Of a stretch of 64,000 nucleotides of DNA, positions 44,096 through 56,587 are shown one piece after another (the first letter of the stretch is position 1; each line of letters starts with the position of its first letter). The notes under the pieces are model-generated. The model had not been told where the DNA came from and searched no databases. It saw nothing but the letters and a program-made list of their open reading frames with translations. Source of the DNA: Dichotomocladium elegans (taxonomy: Eukaryota; Mucoromycota; Mucoromycetes; Mucorales; Lichtheimiaceae); assembly GCA_025716815.1 (NCBI GenBank), contig JAIXMN010000035.1:124001-188000 (forward strand), read 5' to 3'. Both the position numbers and the translations under genes were made by a program.

Positions 44096-47000
44096 ATGAT
44101 GTACGAATCATTCGATTTTTGACAGATCGAATGTATAATAATGCTTTTGTTTTAGTTTCAACATCGATGATCTTGAAGTGCACTTCCCTTATGACAAGAT
44201 CTACCCTGAACAGTATCAATACATGTGCGATTTAAAGAAAGCCCTTGATGCAAAGGTTTGAGAATAAATACCTCTCTTCCCCATTGTGTTCACTGCAACA
44301 AACCATGTTGATATTGCGTTTAATCCGACCTTACTGAATTAGGGTCACTGTTTACTGGAGATGCCTTCGGGAACAGGCAAAACAGTGTCGCTGTTGTCCC
44401 TCATTGTCGCGTATCAAATGGTATGTAGGACACGAACCTATGCAGCATTGCGCAGTGTGTGTATTCCGTATTTTGGAGTTAGGGTCACCGAAAGATATGT
44501 GGCTTTCAAAAAAATATTAGGCACATCCTGAGGATCGAAGGAAATTGGTTTACTGTTCACGGACGGTGCCCGAAATTGAAAAGGCTCTCGCCGAGCTCCG
44601 GCAGTTGATGGCATACCGGGCAAAATCAGGGCTTGAAGAAAATTTCTTTGGCATTGGTCTGACGAGTCGGAAGAACCTCTGTCTTCATCCGGTCGTTTCT
44701 AAAGAACGCAAGGGCAAAGTGGTCGATTCAAAATGCCGGAATATGACCGCCAGCTGGGTCCGGGCAAGAGCGGGCAAAGGAAATAAGCAGCAGCAGGTCG
44801 ATGATACAGACGCGATGGATGTGGATACAAGTGTGGAATTGTGCGATTTTTATGAGGTAAAAAGAACGCGGTGATTTAGAATTGTTTATGCTTAAATCGG
44901 TTGATTTTAGCAACTGGAAGCAGCGAATTCTCCAAATCCGATCCCGTCTGGCGTGTATACTCTCGCAGACCTGAAGAGTTATGGTGAGAAGATGCGGTTT
45001 TGTCCATACTACCTTGTTCGGAGAGCGGTATGTGGAAAGGAACAGAGACAAATAGAGATGTACGGGCTATCATTCATGGATTCTGTGCTTGTTCGCCAAA
45101 AGATTCCCTTTGCGAACGTTGTGATTTATTCCTATCATTATATGCTCGATCCTAAAGTCGCAGAACTTGTCTCCAGAGAACTATCCAAAGATTCAATCGT
45201 TGTCTTTGATGAGGCACACAATATTGGTAACGTTGCTCCCCAGGAAAACTGAACTGGACAAAAAAAGAAAAGAGATTCTCATATGAACAACGTCTCTTTT
45301 AGACAATGTATGTATCGAAGCTTTGAGCATTGATCTTCATCGACCGATGCTCGACGCGGGCGCACGCAGTGTAAGCTTATTAGCAGACAAAATCAAAGAG
45401 TAGGTTACTATTCGTTATGTGTGTGCAATGTCATCAAAGCTAAAATACTGCCCAAGAATCAAAGAAACTGATGCCGAAAAATTAAAAGCCGAGTATTCGA
45501 AACTGGTCCTCGGGTTAAAGGATGCAAGTGCGGCGCGTGATGAGGACACATTCATGGCAAGTCCAGTCCTGCCTGATGATTTGCTCAAGGAGGCTGTCCC
45601 TGGCAATATTCGACGTGCGGAGCACTTTGTGGCGTTCTTACGGAGGTTCATCGAGTATCTCAAAGTATGCCATCTTACGTTGCGCATCGTCCCTGTAGGA
45701 TTTGGCTTGTTTAATTCTCAGGATTTCTTTTATTAGACACGTATGAGAGTCATGCATGTGGTTGCAGAGACTCCTGTATCCTTTTTACAGCATTTGAAGG
45801 ATGTGACCTATATTGAGCGGAAGCCGTTACGCTTCTGCGCAGAGCGCCTTACAAGTTTGGTACGGACACTTGAATTGACGGATCTCGAGCATTTCTCAAG
45901 TCTACAGAAGATTGCAGCATTTGCTACATTGGTGGCGACATACGATAAAGGTAAACCCGTAGAAAACTTGCTGGGCTGCCTGTCAAGACGCATTTCTCAT
46001 TGGATGCATTTCCAGGATTTTTACTGATTCTCGAGCCTTTCGAAAGCGAGACAGCGACTGTTCCGAATCCTACACTCCATTTCACGTAAGTTATCATATC
46101 CTGCCGGTTCAGGGTAAGATGAGGGACATAACTATGAGTAATAGATGTCTTGATGCAGCCATTGCTATTCGACCTGTGTTTGAGCGCTTCAGTTCTGTCG
46201 TTATTACATCGGGAACCCTATCGCCAATGGACATGTATCCGAAAATGTTGAACTTTGAGGCAGTTGTGCAAGAGAGTTATTCAATGACGCTGACACGCAA
46301 CTGCTTCTTGCCCATGGTGATCACACGCGGCTCTGATCAGGTCGCTGTGTCATCGAAGTTTGAGGTTCGCAACGATCCTGCTGTGGTGCGTAACTTTGGA
46401 CAGATCATGGTCGAGTTTTCAAAGATTGTTCCAGATGGTATGGTGTGCTTCTTTCCGAGCTATCTTTACATGGAGCAGATTGTCTCGATGTGGAATGATA
46501 TGGTAAGGAGAATGGTAGTGATCTCTTGTATATGCATTTACTCCTTTCCCAAGGGTATCCTGAATGAGGCATGGAAACACAAGTTGATTTTTGTGGAGAC
46601 CCCGGATGCTGCGGAGACGTCGTTGGCGTTAGCGAATTACAGAAAGGTCAGGAAGAACTCGTGTGTGTGCAAGACTGTCGATGGCTGATTGCAAATGACA
46701 GGCCTGTGATAATGGTCGAGGTGCCATTCTGTTGTCTGTAGCACGCGGCAAGGTATCGGAAGGAATTGATTTTGATCACAACTACGGCCGTGCGGTCATC
46801 ATGTTTGGTATCCCATACCAATATACGGAATCCAGAATTCTCAAGGTGTGAAATTTGGAAATCTAATGAGCACACCGAGATTGGCTAGCTGACTCTCTGA
46901 GCGGCGTAGGCACGGCTCGAGTACTTGCGCGACAACCATCAGATTCGTGAGAATGATTTCTTGACCTTTGATGCAATGCGGCATGCTGCGCAGTGCGTGG

Positions 47001-47320
47001 GGCGGGTATTGCGAGGAAAAACAGATTATGGTCTCATGGTTTTCGCAGATAAGGTAAAATGGCAAGGGAAAAAATTGTTTGCAGGGATAATAATGATGAA
47101 TATGTAGCGATTTGCACGAGCGGATAAACGAGCTAAGCTTCCAAAGTGGATCAACCAGTATGTCACGGATGCGTCGACAAACTTATCAACAGATATGGCC
47201 TTGGTAGTTGCAAAGAAATTTTTGAGGACAATGGCTCAGCCGTTTGAAATGAGCCAAACGGGCGTGTCGTTGTGGACTCTCAAGGACATCGAAGCTCGTC
47301 AAAAGTCAGCAGCAGTATAG
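44096..47320 (+). CDS. RAD3: TFIIH DNA helicase XPD/Rad3
   Basis: 5'-3' ATP-dependent helicase of TFIIH, used in transcription initiation and nucleotide-excision repair. Fifteen exons: 44096-44100, 44156-44255, 44343-44420, 44521-44856, 44911-45027, 45103-45226, 45303-45399, 45457-45664, 45737-45950, 46016-46085, 46145-46502, 46554-46646, 46702-46845, 46910-47053, 47108-47320; product 766 aa. All joins are in phase and reconstruct the family throughout: Walker A SGTGKT (exon 3), four cysteines of the 4Fe-4S cluster (NLCLHP, SKCRN, ELCDF, RFCPYY), DEAH box [21 protein letters not shown], and motif [16 protein letters not shown]. The first coding exon is 5 nt (ATGAT), giving [14 protein letters not shown]; it rests on position and phase. 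The C-terminus is shorter than in budding yeast, lacking the acidic tail. Confidence 0.97.
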
Positions 47321-48954
47321 AATAAACAGGACATACCCTTCTTCCTGGATGAATAATCTGCATGAAGTTTCCCTTTGCCCAGTATGTGGTGTATCATCCG
47401 ACCCTGCCATTACGGCGCATGATCATTGTCTAATATAGGAAATCATTGAAGTACAGTATCCCACGTAAAAGAAAGGGTCTACATTCATGTGATCCGCTTA
47501 TTCGAACAAATCTGATCTTTTATTATCCACATGAGCGTGGTGCATGTCGTTGATCATACTCGAACAAGATCGTTCTTTATCACACAGTAGATTTTCAGCC
47601 TGATGCGTACTCCATAGTATTTGCTATGGTATCTGTCATGTGCCCTCTCTCTCTATTTATATTATCCAGGTTTGTTGATTGGCGACCTCTGAATATATCT
47701 TCTGTGGCGATGGTATCCAGAGCGGACCATCGTTGTCCCGAATCCATATCAACATCAAAAGAATATATAATTTATTTCCCAAAAAAAATTGTCGCATAAA
47801 ATTATATGAAATTGATGTATTAACAGGTAATTTCGTTAGTCAACATAAGATATCTCTCCTTTAAACTTTGACTTACCAACTCAGCATACACCAGGCATAT
47901 GCAGGTGTGCACATGACGGTAGCCATGGCCGATCAAAGGCGGGACAGCGGCAATCTACACCGGGTGGGTGGGGGGGGTTGGGGAAAAGGAAGACGATAGT
48001 CATAAAAAAAATATGAGGGGAAGGCCCTGCCCAAAGGCAACCCAATCGCAGCCTCACCGGATGATGCGTTTCCATTTGACATCTCTTCCATGGCTCATGA
48101 AGTGCGGGTATGATTAGTCAATCTACAAAGGACAGAAAGTGTTGGATTGAATAATAGGCAAGTCGATGCAAAGATTCATACCGGATAACCGATGGAAGAG
48201 AAGCCAAGGATGGGTTTAATAAAGAGCAAATAGTTCGCTCAGAATCATTTATGAGATCTCAGTCATCCATGCGGATGGACAATGCTGAAACAAGTATCGT
48301 GACGTATCAGACGATATCCAGGCTGGCATCTACGATTCTCATCGCTGCTTGTTTATCAGACCACAGTTTTGTTGCAGACAAGTTTAAACGGGCCATTTGA
48401 TTTTTCAGATTGTCATCACGGTGATCAAGGTACACACAGGCGATGACTCAGCTACAAACCATAACTCCTAATGTAATGTGGTGGACAAAGTGACATTGAT
48501 TGATTGTGAGGCACGAAGAGAGTCCACCTTATTTTGCGCCACGGGCTGCATATTAAAACCACTATTGTATCAGATTTGCTGTCTCATATCAATGAACATG
48601 TGTGTAATTATACACTTATTATCAATAAACAAGCATACACCACAAAAGGAACTCAGAGCATGACAAAGCTCTTATCATCTGTTTCGCTGATGACTTGTTT
48701 TATACCTTTTACAATATGATACCATGTCGGTCTCTTTAGTTCTATTTCTTCATTTATCCAGGCCCCAGCCTAATACTGCATGGTTGCATATAGGAGTAAT
48801 GCTCTTTATCTCAACAACCTTTTCAGCATATCCAAAGAAATCTGGGGCCCGATATCTTCTCATATCCATTCTTTTTCCTCTCTATTTGACATATCCATAT
48901 ATATACCGTGATGGTCTCTGTAAAGTTATCACAAGTCGGACCATAGTTTTTCCG
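47321..48954. other. intergenic, nothing recognised
   Basis: AT-rich sequence with short frames. A poly-G/C-rich patch lies near 47970-47990. No gene or RNA recognised. Confidence 0.45.
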
Positions 48955-49260
48955 ATCATGACAGTTAAATAGGCACCTGTAAGAATGAGAGACGAATGCT
49001 CCGTAATCGATCAACTTTAAGCTATTAGATGCTTCACTGATTCGAGCCATCAGTGCCTTGCTTTAAGTACCCATTACGTTTTCTGTTGATCTTCAGAACC
49101 GACCAAAACTGTTCAGTAGGGTTGAGCTCAGACGAATAGAATGGAACATAGGTTGCATCGATACCTCCCGAAACTGGATGTATTTTAGAGACGGAAGCTT
49201 TTTTGTGAAACCTCTTTTGCCGTGCATGCGACATATGCTTTGTCATCACGCGACCTCAAT
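48955..49260 (-). mobile_element. decayed Tc1/mariner-type transposase, 3' end fragment
   Basis: Minus-strand frames at 49034-49249 and 48955-49050 together read VPFYSSELNPTEQFWSVLKI, then ARISEASNSLKLIDYGAFVS and HSYRCLFNCHDRKNYG. The first part is the catalytic glutamate block (PPYSPELNPIEQFW in intact copies) and the rest is the usual C-terminus of a DDE_3 transposase. A frame change separates the two, and the N-terminal and first two catalytic blocks are missing. It is a different subfamily from the copies at 16 kb and 61 kb, judging by the C-terminal block. Confidence 0.8.
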
Positions 49261-50875
49261 TTTGGGCAAACGGTGTATGCCACGAAGTTTATTGTCAACG
49301 CAATGATCTCCGACTGTCTAGTGAGTGGGGTCATGCACATCATTTTGATAAGAAATAAACAAAGCAACATAAAAAGCTTCAAAGGGGGGGGGATGACGCT
49401 GATTGACCCAATCTCTAGACGATGGTCATTGAATGAAGCATGTGTTGATGGTATCAAAACGACTGGCCGATGGAAGTTTTAGTTCCTCACGGCCGCGTGT
49501 ACTGTATGCTTTACGAGGCCGTCGCGCGGTGAAGAGAGAAGAGAGCGCTATTGGTGACAACGCTCTCCGCATTTATTTGAGATGTAAGTACAGAGTAGAT
49601 CATACGGGGGGGGAGGGGCGGTTAAAAAAGGATACGTACAGGTGGCTTTTCGTTCTGCAGCTTGCATCATTTTCATTGGGGGGGGAGTGTCTTATGGAGA
49701 TGAGGGTGTGGTTCTTTTAATGGTATTAGAGCCCTTCATTTTTCATACAAGTGTTTCAAACAACAAACGGCCTTCCCGGGAAAGGGGCGGGGATGAGGTC
49801 GATTCTGCCCCTATTCTTTCATAGCAGATCCCAACGAGGGAGACCATTGACTGTCGTCGCCTACAGGCGAGTGGCGGTAGGCAAGGGGGAGGGGATGGGG
49901 ATGGGGATGGGCAGGTGCAAGGGGGGGATTAGGTGGTGACTGGGCTATGGAAAAGGAGTGCTGAGAAAAACTCAAGACCTCGCGTATGTCTTCTATATAT
50001 GAGAGGTACAGAAATGAAAAGATACGTATGGCAGGCAGGCAAGGCATTTGTACGGGCATGAGATACAAGATGTTCCATAGCACTTGTCTTGACATAACCC
50101 AACTTTCCTGCAAACCTGTACCGTGTATAAACACCCGTACTCATTTTATTGTATAGAAATGTAATAAGGAATGTCTAGACCCCTTTCCCATCTTCTCCTA
50201 CATATCTCGCTCAGCGTTTTATTTTCCTCTCCCCTCTCTGGAAAAATATGATGTGCGCGCGTGTAAGGGAGATCCCTTTACTTGCTTTGCTGAGAAACAA
50301 TTCAAGCTGCCGAATCGTACATGCCAATCTTCTATTGAATATTCCATACAAAAACGTGCAACCGATACTGGACCACAGTGTTCGCATTGAACGACTATAT
50401 TCGTCTGACGTCCATCATCATTTTCCAGTGTATATATGTATATTATATATATATGTGTGTGTGTGTGGCAATATAAGATCACCACAGATAATGCTCCTAG
50501 TATCGCAACACGCAGCACCAGAGTCTCCCTAAGCTCATAACCGACGATCGAAAATCATCAACCTCATTTCTAGTAAGGCTACGCTATATATACGTAAGGC
50601 GGTTACCTTTAGGTTATGATATGCATGGCACGCTACTTCTTTGTTTACCATTTAAACTCGCTAACTACCCCCTCCTTTTTTCTGCATTCATCCAAGAACT
50701 ACAAGCGACGAGCAGTTCCACAGACCGGCCCAATCGCAGTAAAGTATTCCTTGTCCATTTAAGAAAATGGTCTCATGGTACTCATTTCTCGGTTTCTTTT
50801 TCTGCTTCTCCTTCATCCTCGATCCCTCGCACTTAGCTTTATGTCGCCTCATTAAGGAAAAAAAAAATAAGAGCG
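49261..50875. other. intergenic; poly-G and purine-rich tracts
   Basis: Several G-rich runs (49384-49392, 49606-49615, 49680-49687, 49888-49930) and a (TG)n/(AT)n tract at 50430-50468. No gene. The right part is the leader of the carrier gene. Confidence 0.5.
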
Positions 50876-52897
50876 ATGAACATCTTCCGATTGAAATCCA
50901 CCGCGTCCTTATCGAGCGAGATAACCATCCAGCCTAACCAAGGCAGCGGTAGCGGGTCCCTTCCACTTCATCGGCCCTCTCCCTTGACCATTACCATCGA
51001 GGATGATCCAAAACAGGAGCAGCACGAGCACCAGCAGAGCCGTCAATCCCTTGGATCCGATAAGGCAAGAAAATGCGGACAGCAAACAAAGCGCGCATGT
51101 GGCACCCTTTTGAAAAAATATTGGTTCTTGCTCGGCCTGGCATTTGTCATTCTGTTGTCAGTCGAAGTGCCGGACGTTGCCAGATACGGTGGCAGCATTC
51201 ATTCCGAATGGTCGATAAAGTGGGGTATTGGACACACGTTCTTTGGCATGCTTGAATACCAAGCAGATCAATTCATTCCTTTTACGTAGGAGCCGTCATT
51301 ATTATTTTTCTAATCTCGGGGCTGTCGCTCCGAACCCAAACGCTCGCAAAGACTGTCATCCGCATCCGACTTCATCTTCTTGTCCAATTGATCAGTCTCG
51401 TCATCATTCCTTTTTTTGTCTTTGGTCTGGTCCTCTTTTTCTTTAAGGTGCATACTCAGCTCAACTCGATGCTGCTGATTGGCATTGTGATTGCCGCCAG
51501 TACCCCCACTACCGTTTCATCCAATGTGGTCATGACCAAGGCAGCAGGTGGTGACGAAGCCACCGGTAAGAGATATATATATTTATCGCTAGCTAGTCTT
51601 CCTTGTGTATTTGTATACTCACAGTTTCGCTCTTTTTTTTGGGGGGGGGGTTTGCTGCCCGATGCGATATACCAGCGCTTATGAACGCCTCGCTTGGCAA
51701 TGTACTTGGTAGGTGCATTGCATTACATATCTACTACCATGCACAACGAATCCTATCTGACAATATGATTATAGGCATATTTATCTCGCCTGCCTTGGTA
51801 GGTCTATTCCAACATCCTCTGATTGCTGCTACGCCGGAAGATGATGCAGCCAACAGTGTGGGAGCAACAATCGACTATGCGAGCGTATTCAAGCAGTTGG
51901 GCTTGACCATCATGCTCCCGCTTGTTGTTGGCCAGGTGATTCAGTGGCGATTTCCGGATGCGGTCGCAAAAATGAAGATAAAATGTCGCTTTTCGGACAT
52001 TTCGTCTATTGCACTTCTATGCCTGGTCTGGTCCGTCTTTTCCAATGCAGTGTACACACGCTCTTTTGAATCCGTCACTGCTAAAGACATTGTTGCAGTC
52101 GCAGCTATCAATGCATTTCTGTATATCTTTTTCTCCCTCCTCTGTCTCCTCTTAGCCTACCTCCCGTTACCTGCCTCCACCAAGGAGCCCGCGTGGGTTG
52201 CGCGACTGCGCTACTCACGCGAGGACACGGTGGCAGTGATGGTAAGCCTATCTGCATCCTTTCGTCCTAAAAGAGAGTATAAGCTGACAACACCACTATT
52301 TTTCCCCACGTGTCTTAGTATTGCGGTGCGACCAAGACAGTTGCCATGGGTGCGCCGCTGATCAATGTCATATTCCAGAACGCTGACCCTGGCGCTCTGG
52401 GCGTCTTGCTCACCCCTCTCTTGCTCTACCATGTTGAGCAGCTCATCCTCGGCAACATCGAAGTCGATCTCCTCAGCCGGTGGATCAAGCGCGGGAAACG
52501 CCAAAAACAGGATGTTGAGAAACAGGCGCATTCAGGAGACGAAGCCCACGAGGCGTCAGCATCAAACCCAACAGCAGCAACAGCAGCAATAGCAACAGCA
52601 GGGAGAGAGTCTCGTGATGAGGAAGAAAGCGATTTTATGGCCTCGGCTACTCGCATAGGATCCTCGTGCCTTACTGTTCCAAGAATCAGCACTGCTCAGG
52701 TGCAATCTTGCTCGTCGCCAACTTTGGCAGGATCGCCTGTCACGCGTGATCAGACCGATACTCCCACACAGAAGCAGCAACAGCAGCAGCATCTGCAGCA
52801 GCAGCATCTGCAGATTGAGTCTCCTACTGCCGCCTCCAATGTCTCCCCGCCAGAATCGCCAATCTCCAATAGCTCTTCCGTCCAGCAACAAAAATAA
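50876..52897 (+). CDS. SLC10A7/Rch1-like bile acid:sodium symporter family carrier
   Basis: Predicted plasma-membrane carrier of the SLC10A7/Rch1 group, whose fungal members dampen cytosolic calcium entry. Exons: 50876-51224, 51290-51565, 51676-51708, 51775-52241, 52319-52897; introns 65-110 nt; product 567 aa. After a hydrophilic N-terminus of ~80 residues comes YWFLLGLAFVILLSVEVPD and the family landmarks: FLISGLSLRTQTL, LLIGIVIAASTPTTVSSNVV, ATALMNASLGNVLGIFISPA (joined across two introns including a 33-nt exon), and YCGATKTVAMGAPLINVIF. About ten membrane segments are visible. The last ~135 residues form a long polar tail rich in Gln, Ser and Thr with CAG-type repeats, longer than in animal SLC10A7, possibly regulatory. 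Converges with the TFIIIC gene 196 bp downstream. Confidence 0.92.
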
Positions 52898-52948
52898 TTA
52901 TCACATGCATGAAAAAAAAACTGCATGACTATTATGTATACAACATAT

Positions 52949-52952
52949 ACAA

Positions 52953-52986
<34 letters not shown>
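52949..52986. repeat. (TA)n microsatellite
   Basis: About eighteen TA units between the stop codons of the carrier and TFIIIC genes. Confidence 0.95.
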
Positions 52987-52989
<3 letters not shown>

Positions 52990-53093
52990 CTGCCATTTCC
53001 TTGTAGAGTACACTAAAGTATTTGACTCTGTATTAAACCCTGACATTACTACGTCTTTTTCTATTATTGTTGCCCCTGTCTCCTCTTAACCTT

Positions 53094-56000
53094 TCAGGAC
53101 ATAACCGATCCGCACATGATACACCGATTGCATTGCCGCAGCACGCCGTCGATAAACGATTCTCCAGACGGCAACAAGCTCTTTACGCCACACTGCACAC
53201 AGACCCGTACGGACGGTGTAGCGAGTGCTCGGCACGTCATATTGCATGTTTCTAAGAACGATATCAGCTTTTTTTAAAAAAAAAAAGTTCTGCAATCGGT
53301 AAATTTTTTAGGCATACCCCAGACATGGCCGGTCGGACACACGGCCATCTTGTCGTCTACGTTCCTGCACATTGTTAGCGAAAAACAGTCAAGGCATTGA
53401 TCATTGGGGGTGGGGAATATCGATGTTCCAAGTAAAACAAAAGATGTAAAATAAAAAAAAAAGGATATGTTCATTGCAAGCCGGACAATGTTCACGCGGT
53501 AGCGCTGGCATGGGCTCATCCTTGTCGAGGCGTGTCTTTGCCCTGTTTATCTCTTCATTCAGCAATTCCCCGTAGGTGGGTGCCCATGGAATCAACCGCG
53601 ACAGTGCTTTCTGGATCATGTCGATCGTGAACGGAAGCACCACCTCCTGGACCAGGATCCGATCACACAGGAGAAGGACGGTATCCAGATCGGTGCCCTG
53701 CAACCTCTCCAGGGCATCATCGGGTAAGTCCATCACATAGGCGAGGCACGCATAGGAAAACAGCATCTTGATAAACATTTGCGCGGTCTGGTCGAGGATG
53801 ATCAGCTGCTCCTGCACTTTTGGGGGTAGCATACAACGCGTCAATTCCAGACTTGTGAGCACCAGCATACGTGCAGCCGTCGCGCGCGGATCGCAATACA
53901 CTCGTTCTTCAAAATTTCCCGTACTGCGGGCGGAGAGAGGCGCATTAGCACAATTTTTTTTTCTTGGGGGGGGGAGAACGCGGGGAAAGGGAGAAATACC
54001 ATACATGTCAGGAACGTCGGTGTTCATCACCGCTTGCATGCAGTTTATCCATTCCAGAATATCATCTCCGTCATCGTCCTCCAAAAGGTACTCGAGTAGT
54101 TCGCGCAAAAGGCCGCTGTAAGGATGCTTGGAAACTATAGGCCCCTTGTATTAGCTGTTGATGATGATACAAGAAAAGAAGAGAAAAATTTACAGAAGGG
54201 AGGATCGCGGACTTTTTGTTCGAGATTAGCAATGAGTTGTGCAGAAAGGTCCTTGTCGTTGCGATTTTTGTGCAGTAGCGCAGCCATCCAAGTCATGTTC
54301 ATATCCCCTTCGTAAAACATAACCTCCACAATGTCGAAAAAACTTGAAAGAATATCTCGGTCATTTCCAAAAAGTTCGCTCGCTCTCGCCAACCCTTACC
54401 CATAGAGATAAACCGTAAAAAGACCATTGATCGAAGCAGCAGAGCCGTAGACCACAGCATACACGTCGTTGCCGACACGCCGCGACTCTTTGTCCATACC
54501 GGTCTGTACCTCTTCCCACTGCTGCGTGATTCGCACCACAAGTTTTGTGTTGAGCGCTTTCGTTTCTTCCACATCAAGTGAAAGGCATGTCGGGTCGTTG
54601 ATGTCCAGTATCAATCCTTGACCCTCCATGGTCAGTATCCGCAACTTTTTCCCACTATCGGCCCATTCCAACGCTTCTCGCCAGGTTTTTTTTTTAAAAA
54701 AAAAAAAGAGTTAACAAACATCATCCGAATTTGCACGTGGTGCGCATACTCGTACCCATCTGACTCTTTGTCGATTTATCTATCATATACGTCGACCACA
54801 CCGTCCTGGTATTGTCCGTGACATCCACCTGTCCAACAACAACCTTGCCGAACTTGGCAACAGCAATACGAATCATCGTTCCCTGGCTCTATAGACTTGT
54901 CAGACTTCCAGTTTTTCTTTTTTCCACGCACATACCCAATCATCGTAAACAATCAATTTATTGTTCACCGATCGTCTGTCCTCGAACCATGTGTCTATCA
55001 CTGAGACGTCTACCGAAGAAATCACGGTTTTCCGCTCGTTACATCCGACATCGATGACCACTTTTGTGAGACATAAAGCGCCTGTTGCTCCTGAAGATAC
55101 GATGTATGCTTCATCTACAAAAAGAAAGGAAGAGGCGTAAGTGGTGAACAGCCGATCCATGTTGGAGAGAGTCCCATACGTTTTCCATCGTGAACTCTCC
55201 ATCGAGTCCATTTGAGCATAAGACAAAAGTTGTCATGGACAGGTAAATGAGTAAGAAAACGAAATCCGTCGGACGGAAGATACCTAAGTTACCCGCAAAA
55301 AATCAGTTGAGAGTGTGTATACATCCTCGTCTCCTCGGGGTGGTGGTGCCTTCTATTTACATCCACAATGCAATTTCACCTGCTTGGTTCGCCAACGCCA
55401 ATATCGCCGCTTTTTCGGCGAACGGATTAGAATATACGATCCCTGACCAAGCGCAGGCTTTGGGAAAAAAATAAACGCATTATTATTACACGTGCCACCT
55501 TTTTTTTTTTCTGTATTATATCGCCTGGTTTCCGTCGCTCCGTCCTCAGAGGCAATCCTTACCGAGCGTGTTGAAAGACTTGACCTGACCAAGGTCAGAA
55601 AATCTGCTGCCACCATCGAGCACTTGGCTTTTGATATCTTCTGTCATGTCGATGATCTGCGTAGTTTTTGACGTTAGTTTATGCAAAGCATCACAAACCC
55701 TCCCACCCCACTCAGATAAGTTTTACCGGTGTCCATGGTGCTAATTTTGTAATTGCGGATGGTCCATAGTGAATGACACGGTGCCGAGTCGTTAATACCG
55801 TCAGGAGACACCTTGAAACAAGATAAAACAAAGGACGACCATGAATAAATAAATGTGTTGTGTATTATCTCTCTCTTTTTTGTTTTACCCGCCGCGGGCA
55901 GACAGTCCCGTAGGCGACCAGATCGCCGCCCGGTATTGCTCTGAACCAAGATTACCCGTTTGGATAGGCAGTTCAGGAGCTTTGTAAAAAAAAAAAGAGG

Positions 56001-56425
56001 AGTCAACGCTCGTTCGAACGCATGGATAAAAGAGTGAAAACAAAAAAGTTACACTCGAGGTCGCCATAGTCTATGTGTGAAGTCTCATCCAGGGCCTCAA
56101 CTGAAATGTGATTATACGAATCGTTTTCGTCGTAAACGTCCATGAGAATCGGATCCTAAAGGGTATTATTGTTGGTATTGCTGATCGATGAAAAAGAGGG
56201 CATGCTTGTGTCGATTGATGAGAAAGAGAGAGGGGGGAGGGCGCATTGAAAAAAAGCAAAGCAGGCGTTATGTGTATGTGTGCCAAATCGAGAAACCAAA
56301 AGTACAAGTACCATAATGCGGACGATGTCCGGCAAAATGAAAAGCAATTGGCCGTCTTCGTTCCAGCTTATAGGCTCAAGAGCACATGGCTTTGTGCCTA
56401 ATGGTATGCTAGCGCGTGTCTCCAT
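53094..56425 (-). CDS. TFIIIC subunit with WD-like N-terminus and TFIIIC zinc finger (GTF3C4/Sfc9-like)
   Basis: Subunit of the RNA polymerase III factor TFIIIC. Exons: 56312-56425, 56053-56155, 55889-55979, 55727-55811, 55563-55656, 55361-55457, 55180-55283, 54936-55114, 54756-54888, 54400-54676, 54194-54342, 54005-54134, 53469-53923, about 53364-53318, 53094-53251; roughly 740 aa. The N-terminal half is a beta-propeller of the TFIIIC_delta type (PISWNEDGQLLFI; AAIWSPTGLSARGGCLLTVL; AWSGIVYSNPF...GEIALWM; SSGATGALCL). The C-terminus is the zf-TFIIIC module: EHCPACNE, AVCPTGHVW, ETCNMTCRAL, CVQCG, and QCNRCIMCGSVMS at the end. An apparent stop at 54398 is inside a normal 57-nt intron (54343-54399). 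The join between exons 13 and 14 is unresolved: no GT donor fits and an ATATCCTT site sits where the donor must be. Confidence 0.85.
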
Positions 56426-56587
56426 TTTGTATCAGGTACCCTATGCGACCCAAAAAAAAAAAAGGGGGACGCCAAGTCCGATCAATCGCGTACATTTCTG
56501 GAGACGAAACAACTTTTATGCGCCCGTGACTTCTGTGATACATAATTTTTTATTGACAACATTTTGAGGAGATTGGGGGGGAGCAAG

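Noticed and set aside
54384..54400. In-frame TAA in the TFIIIC gene, suggesting a pseudogene or stop read-through
   Set aside because: The stop lies inside a normal 57-nt GT-AG intron (54343-54399) that keeps the frame; the 15-nt intron that also restored frame is too short to be spliced.
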